This document shows positions 10,211 through 18,662 of a stretch of DNA of 64,000 nucleotides, piece by piece. The stretch covers positions 23,005-87,004 of the forward strand of contig POWY01000010.1 of the NCBI GenBank assembly GCA_003044455.1. Reading direction: 5' to 3'. Each line of letters starts with the position of its first letter. The first letter of the stretch is position 1. Both the position numbers and the translations under genes were made by a program. The notes under the pieces were generated by a model. That model searched no databases, had not been told where the DNA came from, and was given only the letters and a program-made list of their open reading frames with translations. Source of the stretch: Neisseria bergeri. Lineage in GTDB: Bacteria > Pseudomonadota > Gammaproteobacteria > Burkholderiales > Neisseriaceae.

Positions 10211-10882
10211 ATGACTTTCCAACTGATTTTATTTTATATTTTTGCAGTGATAATTCTTTATGGCGCGCTCAAAACCGTCACCGCTAAAAACCCTGTTCAC
10301 GCAGCTTTGCATCTGGTGCTGACCTTCTGCGTGAGCGCGATGCTTTGGATGCTGATGCAGGCCGAGTTTTTGGGCGTGACGCTGGTGGTGGTTTACGTCG
10401 GCGCTGTGATGGTGTTGTTCCTGTTCGTCGTGATGATGTTGAACATCGACATTGAAGAAATGCGCGCCGGTTTCCGGCAGCACGCGCCTGTTGCCGGCGT
10501 GGTCGGCACATTGTTGGCGGTTGCCCTGATCCTGATTCTGGTCAACCCGAAAACCGACCTTGCCGCATTTGGTCTGATGAAAGACATTCCCGCCGATTAC
10601 AACAATATCCGCGATTTGGGCAGCCGTATTTATACCGACTACCTGCTGCCGTTTGAATTGGCGGCGGTATTGCTGCTGTTGGGTATGGTGGCGGCGATTG
10701 CGCTGGTTCACCGTAAAACCGCCAATCCGAAACGCATGGATCCTGCCGACCAAGTTAAAGTACGCGCCGACCAAGGCCGTATGCGCCTGGTGAAAATGGA
10801 AGCGGTCAAACCGCAAGTCGAATCTGCCGAAGAAAGCGAAGTTTCAGACGGCCTCAAGCCGGAAGGGGAGGGCAAAGCATGA
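10211..10882 (+). CDS. nuoJ: NADH-quinone oxidoreductase subunit J
   Basis: NuoJ is a five-helix membrane-arm subunit near the quinone cavity and the E-channel. The 223-residue protein has hydrophobic helices through about residue 165, including the [18 protein letters not shown] helix, then a long charged C-terminal tail. An uptake-sequence core (TTTCAGACGGCC) is embedded in the tail coding. The stop overlaps the nuoK start (ATGA). The ribosome site (AAAGAAAG) is weak, as expected where the upstream junction was altered. Confidence 0.95.
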   Translation: MTFQLILFYIFAVIILYGALKTVTAKNPVHAALHLVLTFCVSAMLWMLMQAEFLGVTLVVVYVGAVMVLFLFVVMMLNIDIEEMRAGFRQHAPVAGVVGTLLAVALILILVNPKTDLAAFGLMKDIPADYNNIRDLGSRIYTDYLLPFELAAVLLLLGMVAAIALVHRKTANPKRMDPADQVKVRADQGRMRLVKMEAVKPQVESAEESEVSDGLKPEGEGKA

Positions 10883-11184
10883 TTACCTTGACGCATTATC
10901 TGGTATTGGGCGCGCTCCTGTTCGGTATCAGCGCGATGGGTATCTTTATGAACCGCAAAAACGTGCTGGTCTTGCTGATGTCCATCGAGCTGATGCTTTT
11001 GGCGGTGAACTTCAACTTTATCGCTTTCTCCCAATATTTGGGCGATACTGCCGGACAGATTTTCGTATTCTTCGTACTGACCGTTGCCGCTGCCGAATCC
11101 GCTATCGGTTTGGCGATTATGGTGCTGGTGTACCGCAACCGACAAACAATCAACGTTGCCGATTTGGACGAGTTGAAAGGGTAA
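10879..11184 (+). CDS. nuoK: NADH-quinone oxidoreductase subunit K
   Basis: NuoK is a three-helix antiporter-like subunit (MrpC type). The 101-residue protein has the two membrane glutamates known to be needed for proton pumping in the family: E37 ([11 protein letters not shown]) and E73 ([11 protein letters not shown]). Its start overlaps the nuoJ stop. nuoL would normally come next, but here a restriction-modification cassette begins 30 bases after the stop. Confidence 0.96.
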   Translation: MITLTHYLVLGALLFGISAMGIFMNRKNVLVLLMSIELMLLAVNFNFIAFSQYLGDTAGQIFVFFVLTVAAAESAIGLAIMVLVYRNRQTINVADLDELKG

Positions 11185-11195
11185 TTTTTAGGTGA
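11182..11195 (+). repeat. Left 14-bp direct repeat bounding the R-M cassette
   Basis: TAATTTTTAGGTGA, made of the nuoK stop codon plus 11 bases. It matches the copy at 13244-13257 (TAAGTTTTAGGTGA) at 13 of 14 positions. Each copy begins with the stop codon of the gene before it. This looks like a target duplication or a homology scar from insertion of the cassette. Confidence 0.7.
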
Positions 11196-11213
11196 TATTT
11201 ACAAGGAGAATAT

Positions 11214-11921
11214 ATGACAACATTTGATAGAAATAAGATCAAAGCAATCTTGAAACCAATCATTATCGAAGCTTATCAAGCTGAAGTATCCGATAAAGAT
11301 TTGCGAGCCAATACATTGGACATTTTTTCTGCTTCATTAGAAAGTACATTGAAAGACATTTCCTTTGCAGAGTGGGTAGAGGGGGAAAAGAAACGTCAAA
11401 TTCAAAAAACGTTGCAAAACCAAATAGGTGAGTTACACCAAAAGATTTTGGGGACTTTGGATGGCGTTGAGGATTTAGGTGTCGGAAGTATTGTAGATAT
11501 TCGTTGCAAAGATAAGCAGCTGATTGCCGAAATTAAAAATAAGCACAATACTACTAAAGGCAATCACAAAATTGCAATTTATGATGATTTAGCCAGATTC
11601 CTACGTGATGATTCAAATATTCAGAATACTTATTATGTAGAAATTTTGCCTAAGAATGGTAAAACTTATAATAAACCATTTACTCCATCAGATAATAGAA
11701 CTAAACAAAGACGCGATGAAAATCCGCAAATTAGACAAATAGATGGTAAGTCATTTTATACCTTGTTAACTGACAATCCTGATGCTTTACGCGAATTATA
11801 TTTGTTGTTACCTGAGCTTGCCAGTGAGATTTTAGTTGAAGAATTTAATACAGAACGTGATGTGGTTAAATTCCTGAATGAGGGAGAGTTTGATTTTATT
11901 TATGGTAAAAAATCAGAGTAA
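11214..11921 (+). CDS. Type II restriction endonuclease, Eco47II-like
   Basis: A 235-residue protein matching what I know of the Eco47II restriction endonuclease family, whose characterised members cut GGNCC. The catalytic core resembles PD-(D/E)XK: VDIRCKD with D95, then AEIKNKHNTTKG with E106 and K108. A good ribosome site (AAGGAG) precedes the ATG. The cognate methyltransferase starts 80 bases downstream in the same direction. The base composition is AT-rich compared with nuo. The recognition site GGNCC is inferred from family membership only. Confidence 0.85.
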   Translation: MTTFDRNKIKAILKPIIIEAYQAEVSDKDLRANTLDIFSASLESTLKDISFAEWVEGEKKRQIQKTLQNQIGELHQKILGTLDGVEDLGVGSIVDIRCKDKQLIAEIKNKHNTTKGNHKIAIYDDLARFLRDDSNIQNTYYVEILPKNGKTYNKPFTPSDNRTKQRRDENPQIRQIDGKSFYTLLTDNPDALRELYLLLPELASEILVEEFNTERDVVKFLNEGEFDFIYGKKSE

Positions 11922-11936
11922 CCATAAATAAGGTTT
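11917..11936 (+). repeat. Direct repeat copy 1 before the methyltransferase
   Basis: AGTAACCATAAATAAGGTTT overlaps the endonuclease stop codon. It matches 11974-11993 (AGTAACCATGAATAAGGTTT) with one mismatch. The two copies are 57 bases apart. They may be a local duplication, or operator sites for the methyltransferase's own HTH domain. Confidence 0.65.
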
Positions 11937-11973
11937 GACGGTAATCGGAACTTAAATTACAGTGTGATTTTAT

Positions 11974-11993
11974 AGTAACCATGAATAAGGTTT
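11974..11993 (+). repeat. Direct repeat copy 2 before the methyltransferase
   Basis: AGTAACCATGAATAAGGTTT ends 8 bases before the methyltransferase ATG and covers the place where its ribosome site should be (AAGG). A protein bound here would block translation initiation or transcription into the methyltransferase gene. Confidence 0.65.
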
Positions 11994-12001
11994 AGTTAAA
12001 G

Positions 12002-13246
12002 ATGTACACTCCTGAACATTACACTATTGCTCAAGTTGCCGATATTTTAGGTGTCTCAAAAGAAACTTTACGTCGGTGGGATAAAAACGGCACGCTCATT
12101 CCTGAACGCCAAAGCGATAATAATTATCGTGTATATAGTAGGAAACAATTGGAACAATTTGAATCTGCACAGCTTTTGTTCAATAGTAATTGGCAGCAGG
12201 AAAGCGAAGTACATCCATTACGTCCCTACAAATTATTGGAATTGTTTGCAGGTGCAGGAGGGTTGGCGATTGGCATGGAACAAGCAGGATTCCAGTCAGT
12301 TTTTTTAAATGAATTAGATGCGGCTGCTTGTAGAACTCTGCGTAAAAACCGCCCAGACTGGAATGTAGTTGAAGGAGATATTGCGGAGCAAGATTTTAAC
12401 GCGTATTACAATCAAATTGATATTTTATCAGGTGGTTTTCCTTGTCAGGCATTTTCATATGCAGGTAAACAATTAGGGTTTGAGGATACCCGTGGCACAT
12501 TATTTTTTGAATTTGCACGTGCGGTAAAAGAAACTAATCCAAAAGTCTTTGTTGCTGAAAATGTACGTGGTTTATTGACGCACGATGATGGGAAAACACT
12601 AAAAACAATTATCCAAGTCGTTGATGAGTTGGGTTATTCCCTTGTGCCTCCACGTGTTTTAAAAGCAGTGTTTTATAAAGTTCCGCAAAAACGCGAACGT
12701 TTGTTTTTAATTGGTATTCGTAAAGATTTAGCGCAAAAAGTCCAGTTTCACTGGCCCTCGCCCTATCATCGAATTTTGACTTTGAGAGATGCTTTAAAAA
12801 AAGGTGAATTGTATGAAAGTGATGTACCTGCTTCTGAGGGTCAAAAGTATCCTATGCGTAAGGCAGAAATTATGGCAAAAGTACCTGCTGGCGGTTATTG
12901 GCGTGATTTGTCCGATGATCTGCAGCGAGAGTATATGCAAAAAAGTTATTTTTTAGGTGGTGGGAAAACAGGTATGGCAAGGCGGCTGTCATGGGACGAG
13001 CCAAGTTTGACCTTAACCTGTGCCCCAGCTCAAAAACAAACTGAACGCTGTCATCCGGAAGAAACGCGTCCTTTAACTATACGTGAATATGCACGGATTC
13101 AGACATTCCCTGATGACTGGGATTTTGAAGGTTCACAGACAGCAAAATATAAGCAAATTGGCAATGCGGTACCTGTAAATTTGGCATGTGCCGTTGGACG
13201 TTCGCTGGTTCGCTTGTTAAATGATATTGAAATATTAAAAGCATAA
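12002..13246 (+). CDS. DNA cytosine-5 methyltransferase with N-terminal MerR-type HTH
   Basis: A 414-residue modification enzyme for the upstream endonuclease. Residues about 6-50 form a MerR/excisionase-type helix-turn-helix (TIAQVADILGVSKETLRRW). A C5-methyltransferase follows: SAM motif FAGAGG at 82-87, catalytic PCQ at 147-149 with C148, ENV at 186-188, and QIGNAVP near residue 388. Several type II cytosine methyltransferases use an N-terminal HTH to repress their own gene or control the endonuclease. By analogy this one may regulate the cassette, but only the domain is visible. The specificity is probably GGNCC, inferred from the partner. The gene is AT-rich compared with nuo. Confidence 0.92.
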   Translation: MYTPEHYTIAQVADILGVSKETLRRWDKNGTLIPERQSDNNYRVYSRKQLEQFESAQLLFNSNWQQESEVHPLRPYKLLELFAGAGGLAIGMEQAGFQSVFLNELDAAACRTLRKNRPDWNVVEGDIAEQDFNAYYNQIDILSGGFPCQAFSYAGKQLGFEDTRGTLFFEFARAVKETNPKVFVAENVRGLLTHDDGKTLKTIIQVVDELGYSLVPPRVLKAVFYKVPQKRERLFLIGIRKDLAQKVQFHWPSPYHRILTLRDALKKGELYESDVPASEGQKYPMRKAEIMAKVPAGGYWRDLSDDLQREYMQKSYFLGGGKTGMARRLSWDEPSLTLTCAPAQKQTERCHPEETRPLTIREYARIQTFPDDWDFEGSQTAKYKQIGNAVPVNLACAVGRSLVRLLNDIEILKA

Positions 13247-13257
13247 GTTTTAGGTGA
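13244..13257 (+). repeat. Right 14-bp direct repeat bounding the R-M cassette
   Basis: TAAGTTTTAGGTGA, beginning with the methyltransferase stop codon. It is the partner of 11182-11195. Removing one copy plus everything between them would leave nuoK followed by about 70 bases and then nuoL. Confidence 0.7.
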
Positions 13258-13281
13258 CCGAAATTTGCTAAAAAGCATCCT

Positions 13282-13298
13282 GTCTCTTAAAAAGAGAC
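13282..13298 (+). other. Small hairpin upstream of nuoL
   Basis: GTCTCTT and AAGAGAC form a perfect 7-bp stem with an AAA loop. No U-tract follows, only an A-rich stretch, so it is a weak terminator candidate at best. It may moderate read-through from the methyltransferase into nuoL, or be part of the original nuoK-nuoL spacer. Confidence 0.5.
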
Positions 13299-13330
13299 TA
13301 AAACCCTAAAAAGAAAAAAGGTTCAATCAA

Positions 13331-15355
13331 ATGAACGACATGACTTTATATCTGACCATCGCCCTCGTGCCTTTGGCAGGCTCGCTGATTGCGGGTTTGT
13401 TCGGCAACAAAATCGGACGTGCCGGCGCGCATACCGTAACAATACTCGGTGTGGCGGTGTCCGCCTTGCTGTCGGCTTATGTGCTGTGGGGATTCCTCAA
13501 TGGCAGCCGTGCCAAGTTTGATGAGAATGTCTATACCTGGCTGACGATGGGCGGTTTGGATTTTTCCGTCGGCTTCTTGGTCGATACGATGACGGCGATG
13601 ATGATGGTCGTGGTAACGGGCGTGTCGTTGATGGTGCATATCTATACCATCGGCTATATGCACGATGAAAAAGTCGGCTACCAACGCTTCTTCAGCTACA
13701 TTTCTTTGTTTACTTTCAGCATGTTGATGCTGATTATGAGCAACAACTTCATCCAGCTCTTCTTTGGCTGGGAGGCTGTGGGTTTGGTGTCGTATCTCTT
13801 GATCGGTTTCTATTTCAAACGTCCGAGCGCAACATTTGCCAACCTGAAAGCCTTTTTGATCAACCGTGTCGGCGACTTCGGCTTTTTGCTCGGTATCGGC
13901 TTGGTGCTTGCCTATTTCGGCGGCAGCCTGCGTTATCAGGACGTATTCGCCTATCTGCCCAACGTACAAAATGCCACCATCCAACTGTTCCCTGGTGTGG
14001 AATGGTCTTTGATTACCGTAACTTGTTTGCTCCTGTTTGTCGGTGCGATGGGTAAATCGGCGCAATTCCCGCTGCACGTTTGGCTGCCTGATTCGATGGA
14101 AGGCCCGACACCGATTTCTGCATTGATTCACGCCGCAACCATGGTTACCGCCGGTCTGTTCATGGTATCGCGTATGTCGCCGATTTATGAGATGAGTAGC
14201 ACTGCGTTGTCTGTCATCATGGTAATCGGTGCGATTACTGCCCTGTTTATGGGTTTCTTGGGCGTGATTCAAAACGACATCAAGCGCGTGGTTGCGTATT
14301 CTACCCTGTCGCAACTGGGCTACATGACCGTGGCTCTGGGCGCGTCTGCCTATTCCGTGGCGATGTTCCACGTCATGACCCACGCTTTCTTTAAAGCCTT
14401 GTTGTTCTTGGCGGCGGGTAGCGCGATTATCGGTATGCACCATGACCAAGATATGCGCCACATGGGCAATCTGAAAAAATACATGCCGATTACTTGGCTG
14501 ACCATGTTGATCGGTAACCTGTCGCTGATCGGTACGCCGTTCTTCTCCGGCTTCTATTCCAAAGATTCGATTATCGAAGCAGCGAAATACAGCACCCTGC
14601 CGGGCAGCGGCTTTGCCTATTTTGCCGTCCTTGCCAGCGTGTTTGTTACCGCGTTTTACGCATTCCGACAATACTTTATGGTATTCCACGGCGAAGAAAA
14701 ATGGCGCAGCCTGCCCGAACACCATTCAGACGGCCATGGCGAAGAACATCACGGCTTGGGTAAAAACGACAATCCGCACGAAAGTTCGCTGGTCGTTACC
14801 CTGCCGCTGATTCTGCTTGCGATTCCGTCCGTCATCATCGGCTACATCGCCATCGAGCCTATGCTTTACGGCGATTTCTTCAAAGACGTGATTTTCGTCA
14901 ACGCCGACGCGCATCCGACCATGCACATCATGAAAGAAGAGTTCCACGGCGCATTGGCAATGGTGTCGCACAGCCTGCATTCGCCCGTACTCTACCTCGC
15001 TATCGCAGGTGTCTTGAGCGCATGGCTTCTGTACGTCAAACTGCCGCACCTGCCAGCCAAAATTGCACAGGCGTTCCGTCCGGTTTACGTTTTGTTTGAA
15101 AACAAATACTACCTCGACGCCCTGTATTTCAACGTTTTCGCCAAAGGCACGCGCGCATTGGGCACTTTCTTCTGGAAAGTCGGCGATACCGCCATTATCG
15201 ACAACGGCATCGTCAACGGCTCTGCCAAACTGGTCGGCGCGATTGCCGCGCAAGTGCGTAAAGCTCAAACCGGCTTTATCTACACCTACGCCGCCGCTAT
15301 GGTGTTCGGCGTATTGGTCTTGCTCGGTATGACCTTCTGGGGATTGTTCCGATAA
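13331..15355 (+). CDS. nuoL: NADH-quinone oxidoreductase subunit L
   Basis: NuoL is the largest antiporter-like, proton-pumping subunit at the far end of the membrane arm. The 674-residue protein has many hydrophobic helices. The conserved core around residues 145-160 (FFGWEAVGLVSYLLIGF) includes the key glutamate. The HAATMVTAG helix, a charged central loop with a His-rich segment near residue 470, and the C-terminal lateral-helix region are also visible. It follows the inserted methyltransferase by 84 bases, so it must be read through from there or from a local promoter that I cannot identify. Confidence 0.96.
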   Translation: MNDMTLYLTIALVPLAGSLIAGLFGNKIGRAGAHTVTILGVAVSALLSAYVLWGFLNGSRAKFDENVYTWLTMGGLDFSVGFLVDTMTAMMMVVVTGVSLMVHIYTIGYMHDEKVGYQRFFSYISLFTFSMLMLIMSNNFIQLFFGWEAVGLVSYLLIGFYFKRPSATFANLKAFLINRVGDFGFLLGIGLVLAYFGGSLRYQDVFAYLPNVQNATIQLFPGVEWSLITVTCLLLFVGAMGKSAQFPLHVWLPDSMEGPTPISALIHAATMVTAGLFMVSRMSPIYEMSSTALSVIMVIGAITALFMGFLGVIQNDIKRVVAYSTLSQLGYMTVALGASAYSVAMFHVMTHAFFKALLFLAAGSAIIGMHHDQDMRHMGNLKKYMPITWLTMLIGNLSLIGTPFFSGFYSKDSIIEAAKYSTLPGSGFAYFAVLASVFVTAFYAFRQYFMVFHGEEKWRSLPEHHSDGHGEEHHGLGKNDNPHESSLVVTLPLILLAIPSVIIGYIAIEPMLYGDFFKDVIFVNADAHPTMHIMKEEFHGALAMVSHSLHSPVLYLAIAGVLSAWLLYVKLPHLPAKIAQAFRPVYVLFENKYYLDALYFNVFAKGTRALGTFFWKVGDTAIIDNGIVNGSAKLVGAIAAQVRKAQTGFIYTYAAAMVFGVLVLLGMTFWGLFR

Positions 15356-15389
15356 GGATGAGGTTTCAGACGGTCTGAAACCTTCAGTT

Positions 15390-15461
15390 GTAGGTCGGAT
15401 ATTTGTATCCGATATGAAAAAGAAAACAGTACAGCGTGTCGGATTCGAGAATCCTACCTAC
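15390..15461. repeat. Inverted-repeat element with nested hairpins
   Basis: Outer arms GTAGGTCGGAT (15390-15400) and ATCCTACCTAC (15451-15461) are inverted with one mismatch. Inside are two small hairpins: GGATA/TATCC at 15398-15411 and GGATT/AATCC at 15441-15454. It resembles a dispersed intergenic repeat and lies between nuoL and nuoM. Confidence 0.6.
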
Positions 15462-15517
15462 GGCTGGAAGACTCGGCAGAATTAGCTTGAGACAAAGAGC
15501 AGAAGCCTGAACAAACC

Positions 15518-15553
15518 TTTTTCAGACGACTTCTTAAAACATCGTCTGAAAAA
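15518..15553 (+). terminator. Inverted DUS-variant hairpin
   Basis: TTTTTCAGACGA and TCGTCTGAAAAA form a perfect 12-bp stem, 47 bases before nuoM. The core TCGTCTGAA differs from the usual CCGTCTGAA by one base, as in the AG-muc dialect. It could attenuate transcription inside the operon. Confidence 0.55.
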
Positions 15554-15599
15554 CCAACCCATATAACGATATTTTTATTTTAACCACAGGTTAACCATT

Positions 15600-17096
15600 A
15601 TGTTTTCCAACTACCTACTCAGCTTGGCAATATGGATACCCATCGCCGCAGGTGTGCTGGTTTTGGCGACCGGTAAGGACAGCCGTGCGCCGCTGGCGCG
15701 TGTGCTTGCCTTTATGGGTGCGCTTGCTGGTTTCTTGGTAACGCTGCCCCTGTTTACCGGTTTCGACCGTTTGAGCGGCGGCTATCAGTTTACCGAGTTC
15801 CACGAGTGGATTCCGCTTCTGAAAATCAACTATCAATTGGGCGTGGACGGTATTTCAGTGCTCTTTATCATCTTGAATGCGTTTATTACGCTGTTGGTGG
15901 TATTGGCCGGTTGGGAAGTCATTCAGAAACGTCCGGCGCAGTATATGGCGGCATTCCTGATGATGTCGGGTTTGATTAACGGCGCGTTTGCCGCGCAGGA
16001 TGCGATTCTGTTTTATGTGTTCTTTGAGGGTATGCTGATTCCGCTGTACCTGATTATCGGTGTATGGGGCGGCCCGCGTCGCGTCTATGCGTCGGTCAAG
16101 CTGTTCCTCTATACGCTGATGGGTTCGCTCTTGATGCTGGTTGCTATGGTTTACCTGTACTATCAAACAGGCAGCTTTTCTATTGTCGATTTCCAAAACA
16201 TCAAACAGATTCCGTTGGGCGTACAACAGCTTTTATTTGCAGCGTTCTTCCTGTCATTTGCCGTAAAAGTGCCGATGTTCCCTGTGCACACTTGGTTGCC
16301 GGATGCCCACGTTGAAGCGCCGACCGGCGGTTCGATGGTGTTGGCGGCGATTACGCTGAAGCTGGGTGCGTATGGTTTCTTGCGCTTTATCTTGCCGATT
16401 ATGCCGGATGCGGCACGCTATTTTGCCCCTGTGATCATCGTATTGAGCCTGATTGCCGTAATTTACATCGGTATGGTGGCTTTGGTGCAAACCGATATGA
16501 AGAAACTGGTGGCGTATTCGTCCATCAGCCATATGGGTTTTGTAACGCTTGGGATGTTTTTGTTTGTTGACGGGCAGTTGGACGACTGGGCGTTGAAAGG
16601 TGCAATCATTCAAATGATTTCCCACGGTTTCGTGTCGGCGGCGATGTTTATGTGCATCGGTGTGATGTACGACCGCCTGCATACCCGCAATATTGCCGAT
16701 TATGGCGGCGTGGTCAATGTGATGCCTAAGTTTGCGGCGTTTATGATGTTGTTCGGTATGGCCAATGCCGGTTTGCCTGCAACTTCCGGCTTCGTGGGCG
16801 AGTTTATGGTGATTATGGGCGCGGTTAAAGTGAATTTCTGGGTAGGCGCGTTGGCGGCTATGACGCTGATTTACGGCGCGTCTTATACCCTGTGGATGTA
16901 CAAGCGCGTGATTTACGGCGCGATCCACAATCCGCACGTTGCCGAAATGAAAGACATCAACTGTCGCGAGTTTGCGATTCTGGCGGTTTTGGCGGTTGCG
17001 GTATTGGGTATGGGCTTGTATCCGAACGCGTTTATCGAAGTGGTGCATCAGGCGGCAAACGATTTGATTGCCCATGTAGCGCAAAGCAAGATGTGA
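15600..17096 (+). CDS. nuoM: NADH-quinone oxidoreductase subunit M
   Basis: NuoM is an antiporter-like, proton-pumping membrane subunit. The 498-residue protein has about 14 hydrophobic helices. The pumping glutamate lies in FYVFFEGMLIPLYLIIG near residue 144. The conserved FAVKVPMFPVHTWLPDAHVEAPT stretch near residues 220-242 contains the lysine and histidine of the channel. Spacing to nuoN is 9 bases. The 244-base gap before it holds two inverted repeats and no gene. Confidence 0.96.
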   Translation: MFSNYLLSLAIWIPIAAGVLVLATGKDSRAPLARVLAFMGALAGFLVTLPLFTGFDRLSGGYQFTEFHEWIPLLKINYQLGVDGISVLFIILNAFITLLVVLAGWEVIQKRPAQYMAAFLMMSGLINGAFAAQDAILFYVFFEGMLIPLYLIIGVWGGPRRVYASVKLFLYTLMGSLLMLVAMVYLYYQTGSFSIVDFQNIKQIPLGVQQLLFAAFFLSFAVKVPMFPVHTWLPDAHVEAPTGGSMVLAAITLKLGAYGFLRFILPIMPDAARYFAPVIIVLSLIAVIYIGMVALVQTDMKKLVAYSSISHMGFVTLGMFLFVDGQLDDWALKGAIIQMISHGFVSAAMFMCIGVMYDRLHTRNIADYGGVVNVMPKFAAFMMLFGMANAGLPATSGFVGEFMVIMGAVKVNFWVGALAAMTLIYGASYTLWMYKRVIYGAIHNPHVAEMKDINCREFAILAVLAVAVLGMGLYPNAFIEVVHQAANDLIAHVAQSKM

Positions 17097-17105
17097 GGTG
17101 TGTAA

Positions 17106-18551
17106 ATGAATTGGTCTGATTTGAATTTGATGCCCGCACTGCCCGAAGTCGCGCTGCTGTCGCTGCTGGTGTTATTGTTGCTGGCAGACTTGTGGGTCAG
17201 TGATGACAAACGCCGTTGGACGCATTACGGCGCGTTGGCAACGGTGGCGGTTACGGCTGTGGTGCAGCTTGCCGTTTGGGAACAGGGCAGCACGTCTTCG
17301 TTCAACGGCATGTATATTGCAGACGGTATGTCGCGTTTGGCAAAAATGGTTTTATATGCCTTGACGTTTGCCCTGTTTGTTTATGCCAAGCCCTACAACC
17401 AAGTGCGCGGTATTTTCAAAGGCGAGTTTTACACCCTGTCGCTGTTTGCCCTCTTGGGCATGAGCGTGATGGTGAGCGCGGGGCATTTTTTAACTGCCTA
17501 TATCGGTTTGGAACTCTTGTCGCTTGCCCTTTACGCCCTGATTGCCCTGCGCCGCGATTCCGGCTTTGCCGCCGAAGCCGCCTTGAAATATTTTGTTTTG
17601 GGCGCGCTGGCATCCGGCCTGCTGCTCTACGGTATTTCTATGGTTTACGGCGCAACCGGTTCGCTGGAATTTGCCGGCGTGCTCGCCTCTTCCTTCAATG
17701 AAGAAGCCAATGAATGGCTGTTGAAACTGGGTCTGGTGTTTATCGTCGTCGCCGTTGCGTTCAAACTCGGCGCGGTGCCGTTCCATATGTGGGTGCCCGA
17801 CGTGTATCACGGCGCGCCCACTTCTGTTACCGCCTTGGTCGGCACTGCCCCGAAAGTCGCCGCCGTCGTTTTCGCTTTCCGCATCCTCGTTACCGGGCTG
17901 GGAACCGTGCATCATGACTGGTCTCTGATGTTTGCCCTGCTTGCCGCCGCCTCGCTGCTGGTCGGCAACCTTGCCGCCATCATGCAGACCAATATCAAAC
18001 GTATGCTCGCCTATTCCACCGTATCGCATATGGGGTTTATCCTGCTGGCGTTTATGGCGGGCGCGGTCGGCTTTGCGGCGGGGCTGTATTACGCCATTAC
18101 CTACGCGCTGATGGCGGCGGCAGGGTTCGGCGTGTTGATGGTGTTGTCGGACGGGGACAACGAGTGCGAAAACATCAGCGATTTGGCAGGGTTGAACCAA
18201 CACCGCGTATGGCTTGCCTTTTTGATGCTGCTGGTTATGTTCTCTATGGCGGGCATTCCACCGCTGATGGGTTTTTACGCCAAATTCGGCGTGATTATGG
18301 CACTCTTGAAACAAGGCTATGTTTGGTTGTCTGTATTTGCCGTCATTATGTCGCTGATTGGTGCGTTCTACTATCTGCGCGTGGTCAAAGTCATGTATTT
18401 TGACGAATCCGGCCGCGCCCGTCCCACCGTCGGCGGCAACAATGCCGCAAAATTCCTTTTGAGCGTCAACGCGCTGCTGTTGGTGCTGTGGGGCATTATG
18501 CCGCAAACCGTTATCGACTGGTGCGCCAAGGCGTTGGAAAACACGCTGTAA
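17106..18551 (+). CDS. nuoN: NADH-quinone oxidoreductase subunit N
   Basis: NuoN is the third antiporter-like subunit and the last nuo gene. The 481-residue protein has about 14 hydrophobic helices, with the conserved glutamate in IGLELLSLALYAL and the lysine/proline stretch FKLGAVPFHMWVPDVYHGAPT. The start overlaps a GTGTAAATG leader just after the nuoM stop. A strong hairpin terminator follows the gene, although a DUF2818 gene lies just beyond it. Confidence 0.96.
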   Translation: MNWSDLNLMPALPEVALLSLLVLLLLADLWVSDDKRRWTHYGALATVAVTAVVQLAVWEQGSTSSFNGMYIADGMSRLAKMVLYALTFALFVYAKPYNQVRGIFKGEFYTLSLFALLGMSVMVSAGHFLTAYIGLELLSLALYALIALRRDSGFAAEAALKYFVLGALASGLLLYGISMVYGATGSLEFAGVLASSFNEEANEWLLKLGLVFIVVAVAFKLGAVPFHMWVPDVYHGAPTSVTALVGTAPKVAAVVFAFRILVTGLGTVHHDWSLMFALLAAASLLVGNLAAIMQTNIKRMLAYSTVSHMGFILLAFMAGAVGFAAGLYYAITYALMAAAGFGVLMVLSDGDNECENISDLAGLNQHRVWLAFLMLLVMFSMAGIPPLMGFYAKFGVIMALLKQGYVWLSVFAVIMSLIGAFYYLRVVKVMYFDESGRARPTVGGNNAAKFLLSVNALLLVLWGIMPQTVIDWCAKALENTL

Positions 18552-18559
18552 CCCGCCGC

Positions 18560-18590
18560 AACGGCAGCCGTGTCAGAGGCTGCCGTTTTT
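18560..18590 (+). terminator. Rho-independent terminator after nuoN
   Basis: ACGGCAGCC (18561-18569) pairs with GGCTGCCGT (18578-18586) and is followed by a T-run. The stem is 9 bp and perfect. It lies 9 bases after the nuoN stop. Confidence 0.85.
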
Positions 18591-18662
18591 GTTAAGATAT
18601 GCCGTTCCGCAACGCAGTTCAGACGGCATCGCCGCCGACAACGCCAAAACAGAAAGCCCGCC

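Noticed and set aside
13346..14725. 459-codon minus-strand open frame opposite nuoL
   Set aside because: It is the antisense shadow of nuoL, with highly repetitive H/Q/R-rich composition and no family resemblance.
17490..18506. 338-codon minus-strand open frame opposite nuoN
   Set aside because: Antisense shadow. The nuoN frame has proper membrane-helix pattern and motifs.
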